A DNA stretch of 48,043 nt from Flavobacteriaceae bacterium (GCA_022565635.1 JAIUMH010000006.1:1-48043); one strand, 5' to 3'. Shown: positions 36,564 to 44,383, numbered from the stretch's first letter. Notes: a model not told the origin generated them from the letters alone. Numbers and translations are program-made.

Positions 36564-36634
36564 ACTCAATATAATTTTTCATGTGAAAAGCAATAGTTTT
36601 ATTTCCTTCTTTGTTCTCTGTGCCTCTGTGGTGA
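36564..36634 (+). repeat. Direct repeat a, left of the GxxExxY gene
   Basis: About 71 bases from ACTCAATATAATTTTTCATG to CTCTGTGGTG. It is repeated imperfectly at 37177-37246 on the other side of the gene. Its 3' part (36608-36632) is a diverged inverted partner of the 27-bp repeat at 36646. Confidence 0.7.
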
Positions 36635-36645
36635 AACTTTCTAAA

Positions 36646-36672
36646 ACCACAAAGTCACGAAGGACACAAAGA
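36646..36672 (+). repeat. Exact 27-bp direct repeat b, copy 1
   Basis: Begins ACCACAAAGTCACGAAGG and ends ACACAAAGA. It is identical over all 27 bases to 37141-37167. With the arm at 36608-36632 it can form an imperfect stem-loop with a 13-base loop. Confidence 0.85.
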
Positions 36673-36695
36673 ATAATTTAAAAACTTAGTAAATA

Positions 36696-37079
36696 TTATA
36701 AATATCCATTTATTATTCGTTTTATTCCACCTTTAACAACAACAGAGTTAAAATTAATTAACAAACCTAGCTTGAGGTCTTTCAATTTTAAATAAGTTAA
36801 TAATTGAGCAGTATGAATAGGGGCTAAAGCTTCAATACTTTTTATTTCAATAATTAATTTTTGGTTAATCAATAAGTCAATTCTGTATCCTGCGTCTAAT
36901 TTAATACCTTTATAAATTATGGGTAAAGCTACTTGTCTTTCAACAGTAAAACCCAAACTTTCCAACTCATGAGCCAAACAGTATTCATAAGCACTCTCTA
37001 ATAGCCCTGGACCAAGCTGTTTATGAACTTCTATTGCGGCTCCAATTACTTTAGATGAAATTTGATTTTCTGTCAACAT
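36696..37079 (-). CDS. GxxExxY family protein (PD-(D/E)XK-like), inserted in the paa operon
   Basis: About 127 residues from ATG 37079 (MLTENQISSKVIGAAIEVHK); the frame extends to ATG 37097. The family motif GLLESAY (G-x-x-E-x-x-Y) follows KQLGPG. Then come Asp in GYRIDLLINQ and IEIKSIEAL, which give a D-x(n)-E-x-K arrangement typical of PD-(D/E)XK nucleases. Family members have no established function. It lies between paaC and paaD with no relation to phenylacetate metabolism. Both sides carry the same 27-bp repeat and related hairpin arms, so it looks like an inserted module. Confidence 0.85.
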   Translation of the reverse strand: MLTENQISSKVIGAAIEVHKQLGPGLLESAYEYCLAHELESLGFTVERQVALPIIYKGIKLDAGYRIDLLINQKLIIEIKSIEALAPIHTAQLLTYLKLKDLKLGLLINFNSVVVKGGIKRIINGYL

Positions 37080-37140
37080 AAATAAATCTTTCTGCATATA
37101 ATTTAAAATATTTTAATCAAAGAAATCTAAGTTTTGGACA

Positions 37141-37167
37141 ACCACAAAGTCACGAAGGACACAAAGA
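37141..37167 (+). repeat. Exact 27-bp direct repeat b, copy 2
   Basis: Identical to 36646-36672; lies 62 bases beyond the GxxExxY start codon. Pairs with the inverted arm at 37217-37244 to form a larger hairpin. Confidence 0.85.
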
Positions 37168-37176
37168 TTTAAATGA

Positions 37177-37275
37177 GCTCAATATAATTTATATTTTTAA
37201 AACATTGCTTTTATTTTTCTTCGTGCTCTTTGTGTCTCTGTGGTGCTTAACTATTTTAACCACAAATGCACGAAA
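37177..37275 (+). repeat. Direct repeat a' and extra arm, right of the GxxExxY gene
   Basis: 37177-37246 repeats the sequence at 36564-36634 (CTCAATATAATTT ... TCTCTGTGGTG). It is followed at 37258-37275 by another half-arm, AACCACAAATGCACGAAA. Overall order around the gene is a, b, gene, b, a'. Confidence 0.7.
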
Positions 37276-37346
37276 ATTCAATTAACTTAAATCCTTTTAA
37301 ACTTATTTCTAAAATATCAATACTTAATTCTTACATTTATAACCTA

Positions 37347-38102
37347 CTACCACTTCATATCTGGATAAGCTCTTTGCATATATTGCATTTCGGCTAATAA
37401 ATAACCCATATGTTCTGAGTGAATACCATTTTTACCTCCTTTTTGAAAGTACTTTGTTTCTGGAGTTTGTAAGGTTGCTTCATCAAGTAAGCTTGTTACT
37501 TCTTTATAGTATGCCTCTTTAAGCAAACTAACATCTACACCATGACCTGCTTCTACAACGGCTTTGTCATCTTCTGTTAAATGAAATAACTCATCAGTAA
37601 ACACCCATAAATCATTCACAGCTTGTTGGGCTTTTTCCTTACTAATGTCCGTTCCGTCTCCTAATCGTTTAAGCCAATCGCCAGAGAAACGCTTATGGTA
37701 AGCAACTTCCTTTAAACTTTTAGTGGCAATGGCTTGAAGATTTACGTTTTTGGTTTCCTCTAATTTTTTTAATAACATGAAGTGAAATACATCAAAAAAG
37801 TACTGTCTGGTGATGATGTAGGCAAAGTCTGTGTTGGGTTGTTCTACCAACAAGACATTTTTATATTCACGCTCCTTACGCAAGAAAGCCAGGTCGTCTT
37901 CAGTCACCTCGTCTTTAGAAATTTCAGCTAAATATTGAAAATAACTGCGTACTTGACCAAATAAGTCCAAAGAAATATTAGTCAAAGCAATATCGGTTTC
38001 TAAAGACGGTCCATGACCACAAAGCTCGCCCAAACGCTGACCTAAGATTAAAGAATTATCTGCAATTCCGTAAATATATTGTATTAAATTTTTATTTGTC
38101 AT
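37347..38102 (-). CDS. paaC: 1,2-phenylacetyl-CoA epoxidase subunit PaaC
   Basis: A 251-residue ferritin-like structural partner of the catalytic subunit PaaA. The characteristic features are LGQRLGELCGHGPSLETDIA, NISLDLFGQVRSYFQYLAEI, AYHKRFSGDWLKRLGDGT and HSEHMGYLLAEMQYMQRAYP near the end. Length is standard. It starts 18 bases after paaB, the only tight junction left in this operon. Confidence 0.95.
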   Translation of the reverse strand: MTNKNLIQYIYGIADNSLILGQRLGELCGHGPSLETDIALTNISLDLFGQVRSYFQYLAEISKDEVTEDDLAFLRKEREYKNVLLVEQPNTDFAYIITRQYFFDVFHFMLLKKLEETKNVNLQAIATKSLKEVAYHKRFSGDWLKRLGDGTDISKEKAQQAVNDLWVFTDELFHLTEDDKAVVEAGHGVDVSLLKEAYYKEVTSLLDEATLQTPETKYFQKGGKNGIHSEHMGYLLAEMQYMQRAYPDMKW

Positions 38103-38120
38103 CTGATTTCAAATTTGGTC

Positions 38121-38405
38121 TTACATGTGTTCAATATCGTCTGGTAAATCGTAAAAGGTTGGGTGTCTGTAAGCTTTGTCTGAAGCAGGTTCAAACAATT
38201 CTCCGTTTTCTTCAGGATTAGAGGCTGTAATATTTTTAGATTCAACAACCCAAATACTTACGCCTTCGCTTCTTCTTGTGTAAACATCTCTGGCGTTGTT
38301 GATGGCCATTGTTGCATCAGCTGCGCGTAAGCTTCCAAAATGACGATGTTCCAAACCATTTTTGCTTCGTACAAATACTTCCCAAAGGGGCCAATTTTTA
38401 TTCAT
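38121..38405 (-). CDS. paaB: 1,2-phenylacetyl-CoA epoxidase subunit PaaB
   Basis: A 94-residue small subunit bridging PaaAC units. It shows WPLWEVFVRSKNGLEHRHFG, AINNARDVYTRR, GVSIWVV and PASDKAYRHPTFYDLPDDI, the usual end. 528 bases of repeats separate it from paaA upstream. Confidence 0.95.
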   Translation of the reverse strand: MNKNWPLWEVFVRSKNGLEHRHFGSLRAADATMAINNARDVYTRRSEGVSIWVVESKNITASNPEENGELFEPASDKAYRHPTFYDLPDDIEHM

Positions 38406-38464
38406 GTTTTTTGTTTTTAATTAAATTTTCTCAATTCTTAATTCTTTTTACTAAGTACTTATTG

Positions 38465-38523
38465 CTCAATACTTTTCACGCAGAGGGCACAAAGTTAAAA
38501 TGCAAAGAACGCAGAGCATATTT
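38465..38523 (+). repeat. CACAAAG/CACAGAG-type element R1, copy 1
   Basis: CTCAATACTTTTCACGCAGA then GGCACAAAG, TGCAAAGAA and CAGAGCATATTT. The same element recurs at 38651-38709 and 40007-40066 with few differences. Confidence 0.75.
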
Positions 38524-38570
38524 ATTCATATAGAATTTAAAATTCAAAATTTATAATTTCTTAATTCTTT

Positions 38571-38654
38571 GTACTCAATACTATGTACTCAATACTTTGT
38601 ACTTAGTACTCTGTACTCAATACTTTGTACTTAGTACTCTGTACTCTTTTCTCA
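38571..38654 (+). repeat. 14-bp tandem repeat, six units
   Basis: Units begin at 38571, 38585, 38599, 38613, 38627 and 38641. Two unit types, GTACTCAATACTTT and GTACTTAGTACTCT, alternate over the middle units (38585-38640). The last unit is degenerate. It is non-coding, between paaB and paaA. Confidence 0.85.
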
Positions 38655-38862
38655 ATACTTTTCACGCAGAGCGCACAAAGTTAAAACGCAAAGAACACAG
38701 AGCATATTTACTCGTATATAATCCCGCCTGACCAGCTTAGTCGAGCAGGATATAATTCAAAATTTCTTAATACTTTGTACTCATTTCTCTGTACTAAATG
38801 CTTTTTCACGCAAAGTCGCAAAGACGCTAAGAATTTTATTTTAACAACTTTCACTTCTCATT
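38651..38862 (+). repeat. Composite intergenic repeat, copy 1 (between paaB and paaA)
   Basis: 212 bases with the order R1 element, a hairpin CCGCCTGACCAGCTTAGTCG, an AATTTCTTAATACTTTGTAC spacer, and a second CGCAAAG-type element CACGCAAAGTCGCAAAGACG, then CAACTTTCACTTCTCAT. The whole order is repeated at 40007-40205, so the two copies bracket paaA in direct orientation. Confidence 0.8.
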
Positions 38863-38869
38863 TCTTAAT

Positions 38870-38930
38870 ACTTTGTACTTAATACTTTGTACTCAATACT
38901 TAATTCTTCGTACTTAATACTCAACACTAA
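38870..38930 (+). repeat. 14-bp tandem repeat, second tract
   Basis: GTACTTAATACTTT at 38875 and GTACTCAATACTTA at 38889 are in 14-bp register, with a degenerate third unit from 38910. It runs up to the paaA stop codon. Confidence 0.65.
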
Positions 38931-38933
38931 CAA

Positions 38934-39911
38934 CTAAATAGCCTCTTTCAATTCTTTTTTAGCCGCTTGTTTATCAGCATAAGCTACAGCAGCATCTCGC
39001 ACCCATTCACCCTTATTCCAGGCATTTTGTCTAGCTGAAATTCGTTCTTTGTTACAAGGACCATGACCTTTTACTACTTGCCAAAACTCATTCCAATCAA
39101 TTTCCCCAAAATCGTAATGCCCTGTGTCGTTATTGTACTTTAGATCAGGGTCTGGAACAGTTAAGCCAAGAATATTTGCTTGAGGCACAGTTTGATCAAT
39201 AAACTGCTGACGCAATTCGTCATTTGTTTTACGCTTTAATTTCCATTTCATGGACTGCTCTGTGTGCGTTGATTCATCATCTGTTGGACCAAACATCATA
39301 AGCGATGGCCACCACCAACGGTTCAATGCGTCTTGAGCCATTTCTTTTTGCTCGGGAGTACCATTACAAAGCTTCATCATAATTTCATAACCTTGTCTTT
39401 GGTGAAAGCTTTCTTCTTTACACACACGCACCATCGCTCTGGCATAAGGACCAAAAGAAGTATTACAAAGGGGTACTTGATTAATAATGGCGGCACCATC
39501 TACTAACCAACCGATGGCTCCCATATCTGCCCATGTTAAAGTAGGGTAATTAAAAATACTTGAATATTTTGCTTTTCCAGAGTGTAATTGTTCATAGAGT
39601 TCTTCACGAGATATACCTAAAGTTTCGCAAGCTGAATATAAGTATAGACCATGTCCAGCCTCATCTTGTACCTTGGCTAATAGGGCAACCTTTCTTCGTA
39701 AAGAAGGAGCTCTGGTAATCCAGTTTCCTTCTGGAAGCATACCTACAATTTCTGAATGGGCATGTTGTGAGATTTGCCGAATATGTGTTTTTCTATATTT
39801 CTCAGGCATCCAATCCTTAGGTTCAATTTTCTCGTCATTCGCAATTTTAGCTTCAAAAATCGCTTCTAAACTCTTCAATTTCTCTTCATTCATTTTTTCT
39901 TGATTTTCCAT
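38934..39911 (-). CDS. paaA: 1,2-phenylacetyl-CoA epoxidase catalytic subunit PaaA
   Basis: A 325-residue di-iron oxygenase that epoxidises phenylacetyl-CoA. Iron ligands lie in [16 protein letters not shown] and [17 protein letters not shown], the E-x-x-H pairs. [20 protein letters not shown] and [20 protein letters not shown] are strongly conserved. The start is [10 protein letters not shown]; an internal ATG 18 bases later is an alternative. It lies between two repeat-filled gaps with paaE upstream. Confidence 0.95.
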   Translation of the reverse strand: MENQEKMNEEKLKSLEAIFEAKIANDEKIEPKDWMPEKYRKTHIRQISQHAHSEIVGMLPEGNWITRAPSLRRKVALLAKVQDEAGHGLYLYSACETLGISREELYEQLHSGKAKYSSIFNYPTLTWADMGAIGWLVDGAAIINQVPLCNTSFGPYARAMVRVCKEESFHQRQGYEIMMKLCNGTPEQKEMAQDALNRWWWPSLMMFGPTDDESTHTEQSMKWKLKRKTNDELRQQFIDQTVPQANILGLTVPDPDLKYNNDTGHYDFGEIDWNEFWQVVKGHGPCNKERISARQNAWNKGEWVRDAAVAYADKQAAKKELKEAI

Positions 39912-39983
39912 AGCTTTTTATTTAATAATCAATAATATACAAAATTTTTTCTATGTATTGAAAGTTTTATTTAAATTTTTAAA

Positions 39984-40007
39984 TTCTTAATTCTTTGTAC
40001 TTAATAC
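39984..40007 (+). repeat. Short tract of the 14-bp repeat family
   Basis: CTTAATTCTTTGTACTTAAT leads into the second composite copy. It is one degenerate unit of the GTACT(C/T)AAT repeat. Confidence 0.5.
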
Positions 40008-40205
40008 TCAATACTTTTTCACACAGAGCGCACAAAGTTAAAACGCAAAGAGCACAGAGCATATTTTCTCATTTAAAATCCCGCCTGACCAGCTTAGTCG
40101 GGCAGGTCAAAATTTATAATTTCTTAATTCTTTGTACTAAATGCTTTTTCTCGCAAAGTCGCAAAGACGCTAAGAATTTTATTTTAACAACTTTCACTTC
40201 TCATT
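40007..40205 (+). repeat. Composite intergenic repeat, copy 2 (between paaA and paaE)
   Basis: 199 bases collinear with 38651-38862: R1 element, CCGCCTGACCAGCTTAGTCG hairpin, CTTTGTACTAAATGCTTTTT spacer, CGCAAAGTCGCAAAGACGCT element, CAACTTTCACTTCTCATT. It is near-identical apart from one shorter spacer. An 81-codon frame here is an artefact of the repeat. Confidence 0.8.
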
Positions 40206-40223
40206 CCTCACTTCTTTTAAGTT

Positions 40224-40278
40224 TACCACGGAGACACTAAGAACACAAAGCATATTTCTTCATACAGAGTTTAAAGTT
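40224..40278 (+). repeat. Diverged CACAAAG-type element
   Basis: TACCACGGAGACACTAAGAA followed by CACAAAGCATATTTCTTCAT. It shares the ACCAC...CACTAAG...CACAAAGCATATTT pattern with the R1 and b repeats and is followed by TTCAAAATTCAAAATTTATA, as after R1 copy 1. Confidence 0.55.
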
Positions 40279-40300
40279 CAAAATTCAAAATTTATAATTT

Positions 40301-40357
40301 CTTAATACTTTGTACTTAATTCTTTGTACTTAATTCTTTGTACTAATTTGTACTAAA
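40301..40357 (+). repeat. 14-bp tandem repeat, third tract
   Basis: GTACTTAATTCTTT units at 40312, 40326 and 40340, the last degenerate. It touches the paaE stop codon. Confidence 0.7.
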
Positions 40358-41431
40358 TCAAACATCAAAATCCAAGACCACATTCTCAGAAGTAGGAACT
40401 GCTTGACAACTCAATACAAAGTTTTTCTCTACTTCATCTTTTTCTAAGGCGTAGTTGATTTTCATTTCTACGTCACCTTCCTTAACTAAGCATTTACAAG
40501 TACTACAAACCCCACCTTTACAGGCAAAAGGCAGATCAGCGCCAGCTCCCAAAGCCGCATCAAGAATATTATCGTAATCTTTGCTCATATCAAAATGAAA
40601 CTCTTTTCCACCATCTAAAATGGTGATTTTAGTTCCTTCTTTTCGTTTAGCCAAAGCTTCACGCGTTCGTCTTTGGTCTTCTTCAGAAAGGCCACTCACA
40701 AACAACTCATAGTGAATATGCTCTTTGTCAAGTCCTAATTTAGACAATTCCTCACGAATCATAAAAATCATTTCCTCTGGGCCACAAATAAAACATTCAG
40801 ATATTTGTTCAACGTCTAAAATGGTATTGGCCAATTGCTGTATTTTTTCAGGCGTAAATCGACCATTAAATAATTCGATATCACGTTGTTCACGCGTTAA
40901 AAAATAATTGATTTGAAATCGCCCAAAATATGTGTTTCTAATTTGCTCAATCTCTTCCTTAAAGATAATTGATTTCGCATTTTTATTCAAGTAAAACAAT
41001 TGGCAAGTGGCCTGTGGTTCTTTAGCTAAGTGCGTTTTAATCATAGACAAAACTGGAGTAATTCCACTTCCAGCAGCAAAGAAAACGTAATTTTTGCTGG
41101 CTTTTTCATCTACATCCACACCAAAATCTCCCGATGGAGGCATTACTTCTAAAACATCATTTTTTTGAAGTTCTTGATTAATAAAGGTAGAAAATTTCCC
41201 TTCAAAAATCTGTTTCACACCCACGCGCCATTCTCCTTCAACAGGGCTTGAACAAAGCGAATAAGAACGTCTAACGTCTTCGTTATTAATCATTTTCTTT
41301 AAAGTTAAGTGTTGCCCCTGATGATATTCAAATTCTTTTTTCAAATCTTCAGGAACCTCAAAAGAAACTACCGAACAATCTTCAGTTTCTTTATATATAT
41401 CTTTCACTTTTAAAGGATAAAACCTTGCCAT
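40358..41431 (-). CDS. paaE: 1,2-phenylacetyl-CoA epoxidase reductase subunit PaaE
   Basis: A 357-residue reductase that passes electrons from NADPH through FAD and a plant-type 2Fe-2S cluster to PaaA. FAD site RRSYSLCSSP, nucleotide site FFAAGSGITPVLSMI and FICGPEEM, cluster cysteines in PFACKGGVCSTCKCLV and VLSCQAVP. The order of domains (FAD, NAD, ferredoxin) is correct. It is first in the minus-strand paa set in this window. The rest of the pathway (paaF-K, paaZ) is not present. Confidence 0.94.
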   Translation of the reverse strand: MARFYPLKVKDIYKETEDCSVVSFEVPEDLKKEFEYHQGQHLTLKKMINNEDVRRSYSLCSSPVEGEWRVGVKQIFEGKFSTFINQELQKNDVLEVMPPSGDFGVDVDEKASKNYVFFAAGSGITPVLSMIKTHLAKEPQATCQLFYLNKNAKSIIFKEEIEQIRNTYFGRFQINYFLTREQRDIELFNGRFTPEKIQQLANTILDVEQISECFICGPEEMIFMIREELSKLGLDKEHIHYELFVSGLSEEDQRRTREALAKRKEGTKITILDGGKEFHFDMSKDYDNILDAALGAGADLPFACKGGVCSTCKCLVKEGDVEMKINYALEKDEVEKNFVLSCQAVPTSENVVLDFDV

Positions 41432-41541
41432 TGTGTTATTTATTTAAATCTACATCACAAAACTAACACTTGTTAGTTTAAGAGTCAAAAAAAAGCTGTT
41501 AAACTTTTACATTCAAAAAAAAATCAATTTGTCATTCATTT
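41432..41541. other. Leader region of paaE
   Basis: An AT-rich stretch where the paa promoter should lie. The bases nearest paaE include ACTAACACTTGTTAGTTTAAG (41462-41482) with an inverted repeat CTAACA / TGTTAG, spaced 3. This is the kind of site a TetR-type regulator such as PaaR could bind; inference only. No exact TAnnTTTG box was found. Confidence 0.35.
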
Positions 41542-41687
41542 GGAGCCAGGAACCCGCTATCCATTTCAAGTCCGCAGTTGCCAAGCAAGATTTTTAAACT
41601 TTTTCAAGAGCTTCCTCCCGGTCGCTTTTCAAAAGCAAAAAATCTAAGCTTTTCAACTTTACGGGCTTTTCATTGCTATCGGGGCTA
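41542..41687 (+). repeat. 146-bp dispersed intergenic repeat, copy 2
   Basis: Starts GGAGCCAGGAACCCGCTATC and ends TATCGGGGCTA. It matches 35449-35594 in length, order and orientation. Together the two copies bracket the whole paa cluster. Confidence 0.7.
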
Positions 41688-42057
41688 TAAATCAATATGT
41701 TAGTTTTAGTCAACGGTCTGTACACAACATTAGTGGCGATTTAATTCTCTATTGTTATTTACAAAAACAGTACACTTTAAAAGCGACTAAGAAAAACTAC
41801 ATTAGAAATATAGTTTTTATACCCCAATTGAAATAGCAACCGTTGAAATAAGAGCTATAGTTAAGCACATGATATAAGTTTTTCTAAGTCGGGGTTAACC
41901 ATCAAAATAGCTTTTATTCTAAAATTTAAAAACGTGACGGTTAAAATGCGCTCCTGATAGCTATCGCGATTCGGCCAGCCTGCCAGCAAAGACATGTTTT
42001 TGTTATGCGCTGCTACCAATTGACTTTCTTGCATAGTGCTTGGTTTTCAGCGTTGGC
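41688..42057. other. Intergenic segment between the 146-bp repeat and the restriction gene
   Basis: 370 bases without a coding frame. It contains TGATAGCTATCGCGATTCGG with a palindromic AGCTATCGCGAT core, the word CAGCCTGCC, and GTTATGCGCTG ... CAGCGTTGGC, a loose inverted pair spaced by about 40 bases. The base composition is slightly less AT-rich than nearby. It may be one boundary of the restriction-modification island. Confidence 0.35.
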
Positions 42058-43020
42058 TTATTCATTTATAAATATATGATTTGTAAATAAAGTATGTGGT
42101 GCACTCACTAAATTTATATCAAGTTTTAAAGATGGCTCAACTCTTGAACTAGCATTATGAATTCTAAAAGATATCTGCCAACCTTGATTTAGAGAAACTA
42201 GCAAAGTTGTAGTTGAATTATCTTGATAGACGATTTCGATTAGTCTTGTTGGCAGCTTCAATTTAGGTATTTTAGCTTTTGGTCTTACCTTTTCAAACGG
42301 TAAATTTAAAGTTCCATGTAAATTATAAGCCTGAATTTCAACTTTTCTATTGCCTTTAATTACTTTGTAAAAATCCTGATTTCCAATTAAATATTGAACT
42401 AAGTTTTCTGCGACTAGGTTAGGGTTTTCATTATCTAAACGAAGTAATTCTTTTTTGAAGGCATTTAAAATTGGAATGTATACAACTTCGTGCATATTCT
42501 CAATTGAAGACCATTTTGTAGATTTGTCATTTGCTCTTAAATCTGTGAGCATATCAAAAGTTGGCTTTATTTCTTTAAAATAATCATCTGAACAAGAAAC
42601 ACCAAGCCATTTTTCTCCAAAATTTATTTTTTGTGATAGCCTTGAATGTTTAACAGCTCTATGATTATTTTTTGCAGAGATACCAATCTCCCATTTTTGC
42701 AAAGAGCGAATTATCAAAACATCTCTAACGTCTCCAGTTTGCCCAGCTTGATCGCTGACTAATTCTAATAGCAAAATATCATCTTGATTAATTCCATTTG
42801 ATAATCTTGGTTCGATATCTATAAGAAAATTAATTGAAGCACTTGCTGTTATCCTAAAAGTATCTTGTTCTTCTTCTTTAAAACTTTCAAAAAAACCTTT
42901 GGCGGTTAAATAAGGTTCATTTTCTGTAATAGAAACGTTTGTAATATTGTTTAAACGTTCGTAAAACTCAATAAGCAAAGCATACTCAAAAGCCTTACCA
43001 TTTATTGTTTGACTTGCCAT
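42058..43020 (-). CDS. HaeIII-family type II restriction endonuclease
   Basis: A 320-residue protein. The N-terminus NGKAFEYALLIEFYERLN and the central block RDVLIIRSLQKWEIGISAKN followed by NHRAVKHSRLSQKINFG match the HaeIII restriction-endonuclease family. Partnership with an M.HaeIII-like methyltransferase 3 bases upstream supports it. HaeIII cuts GGCC between G and C, so GGCC is the inferred site. The frame is intact, so the enzyme is probably active. GGCC does occur in the window (for example at 215 and 654), as expected for a methylated genome. Confidence 0.9.
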   Translation of the reverse strand: MASQTINGKAFEYALLIEFYERLNNITNVSITENEPYLTAKGFFESFKEEEQDTFRITASASINFLIDIEPRLSNGINQDDILLLELVSDQAGQTGDVRDVLIIRSLQKWEIGISAKNNHRAVKHSRLSQKINFGEKWLGVSCSDDYFKEIKPTFDMLTDLRANDKSTKWSSIENMHEVVYIPILNAFKKELLRLDNENPNLVAENLVQYLIGNQDFYKVIKGNRKVEIQAYNLHGTLNLPFEKVRPKAKIPKLKLPTRLIEIVYQDNSTTTLLVSLNQGWQISFRIHNASSRVEPSLKLDINLVSAPHTLFTNHIFINE

Positions 43021-43023
43021 AAA

Positions 43024-44067
43024 TTACGATAATGTGTTTTCTAGCTCCATTGTTTTTTTAGAAGCAGGTTTTTGTTTTTTTTCTGCATTTTCGATTTGTG
43101 ATTTAATATTAATGGCAATATGCTTTGCGAGATTGACAGGAACCGCATTACCAATCATTTTATACCCAGCAGCAATATGTTTGTAATAAAAAATAAAATC
43201 ATCTGGAAAAGTTTGTATTCTAGCACATTCTCTAACGCTTAATCTTCGATACAAATTTTCTTTTCCTGGAACAAAAATACGTTTGTTCTGTTCTATAAAT
43301 TTCATTTTTGGTGCTTGTGGATGAATTGGTGCATGACGGCCGCCTGCTTGAATTGTATAAGATTGTTCATCCCAACTCCTTACTCTATTTCTTGACATAA
43401 ACATGGATGAAAAACCACCAATCATATACTCGTGATTTGATACTTTGCAATTTTCTTTATTGGTTTTATTACCATCTTTTGCGGGAACAACTGTATTTTG
43501 TAAATCAGCAATTATTTGTCTAAGAGTTACCTTTTCTTTTAGTGGTTTAGGAAATTTAAACTTGAAATTAAGGTCTTCTCTAATACCAACAAAAAACACT
43601 CGTTTACGATCTTGCGGAACATCAAAATCGGATGCATTTAATAATTTAAAAGATAAATTATAACCAGCATCTTTAAAAAGTTGTTTAATGTTTTTCAAGG
43701 CTTCGCTATGTCGATTTAAAAGCATCCCACTGACATTTTCCGCAAGAAAAAACTTAGGCTTTTTTGCTTTTAATATTCTGATGAAATCAAAAAATAATTG
43801 TCCCCGCTTGTCATTTATACCACGTTTTGATCCTGCTTCACTCCAACTTTGGCATGGTGGACCACCAATGATTCCTTCGCATTCTGGAACTTCATCTGCT
43901 GGAATGTTCACAATACTTCTTTTGTCAAGTACTATATTTGGATGATTCTTTTTGTAAGTCTCCCAAATATCTTTATCATATTCGTTAGCCCAAATAACAT
44001 CAAAACCTGCCTTTTGAAATCCTAAATCAAGTCCGCCTGCTCCTGCAAAAAAAGATACTACTTTCAT
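43024..44067 (-). CDS. DNA (cytosine-5-)-methyltransferase, M.HaeIII-like
   Basis: A 347-residue m5C methyltransferase that protects the host site. Motif [21 protein letters not shown], motif [18 protein letters not shown] with catalytic Cys72, motif [13 protein letters not shown], motif [16 protein letters not shown], motif [19 protein letters not shown] and motif [14 protein letters not shown] are in canonical order. The target-recognition stretch [20 protein letters not shown] closely resembles what I remember of M.HaeIII, supporting GGCC. The start overlaps the controller gene stop by 4 bases (ATGA). Confidence 0.96.
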   Translation of the reverse strand: MKVVSFFAGAGGLDLGFQKAGFDVIWANEYDKDIWETYKKNHPNIVLDKRSIVNIPADEVPECEGIIGGPPCQSWSEAGSKRGINDKRGQLFFDFIRILKAKKPKFFLAENVSGMLLNRHSEALKNIKQLFKDAGYNLSFKLLNASDFDVPQDRKRVFFVGIREDLNFKFKFPKPLKEKVTLRQIIADLQNTVVPAKDGNKTNKENCKVSNHEYMIGGFSSMFMSRNRVRSWDEQSYTIQAGGRHAPIHPQAPKMKFIEQNKRIFVPGKENLYRRLSVRECARIQTFPDDFIFYYKHIAAGYKMIGNAVPVNLAKHIAINIKSQIENAEKKQKPASKKTMELENTLS

Positions 44068-44378
44068 ATTATTTTTTCTTTTAATGTTCTACGGTATTCT
44101 GCTTTTTCTTCTGCAACTTGTAAAAGTTGTTTAGTGCAGTTTGTTTCGTAGATTTGTTTCCCGATTTGGTCGGTAACATATTCATTCCTTAATTCAGTGA
44201 GGTCAAGTTTAAAGATTTTAGCAAGTTTCGGCAATCGCTTTTCATCAAAGTCACGTTTTCCATTCTCAATTTTACTCAAGTTTGCAGCGTCCAAATTCAA
44301 TTTAGCAGCAAGTTGCGTTAGGGTTAATTCGTTTTTGTTTCGTAAAAGTCGGATGTATTCTCCAAAAGTAGTTTTCAT
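44064..44378 (-). CDS. XRE-family transcriptional regulator (restriction-modification controller)
   Basis: Preferred start ATG 44378 ([20 protein letters not shown]), 104 residues; the frame also has ATG 44390. The helix-turn-helix is [20 protein letters not shown], followed by [21 protein letters not shown]-terminal helix extends past the domain (about 70-104), longer than classic C proteins. It is first in a three-gene operon with the methyltransferase and endonuclease, so it probably times their expression. A perfect inverted repeat overlaps the upstream ATG, favouring the internal start. Confidence 0.88.
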   Translation of the reverse strand: MKTTFGEYIRLLRNKNELTLTQLAAKLNLDAANLSKIENGKRDFDEKRLPKLAKIFKLDLTELRNEYVTDQIGKQIYETNCTKQLLQVAEEKAEYRRTLKEKII

Positions 44379-44383
44379 AAGAC

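Noticed and set aside
38309-38533. Plus-strand frame opposite paaB and into the repeat
   Set aside because: It is antisense to paaB and continues into repeat sequence.
38571-38931. CRISPR-like array between paaB and paaA
   Set aside because: Units are contiguous 14-mers without unique spacers, and no cas genes are in the window.
39995-40240. 81-codon open frame between paaA and paaE
   Set aside because: It consists of the duplicated repeat and has no protein-like composition or start context.
41980-42060. Integron attC site
   Set aside because: GTTATGC and GTTGGCT do not fit the GTTRRRY core, and no integrase is present.
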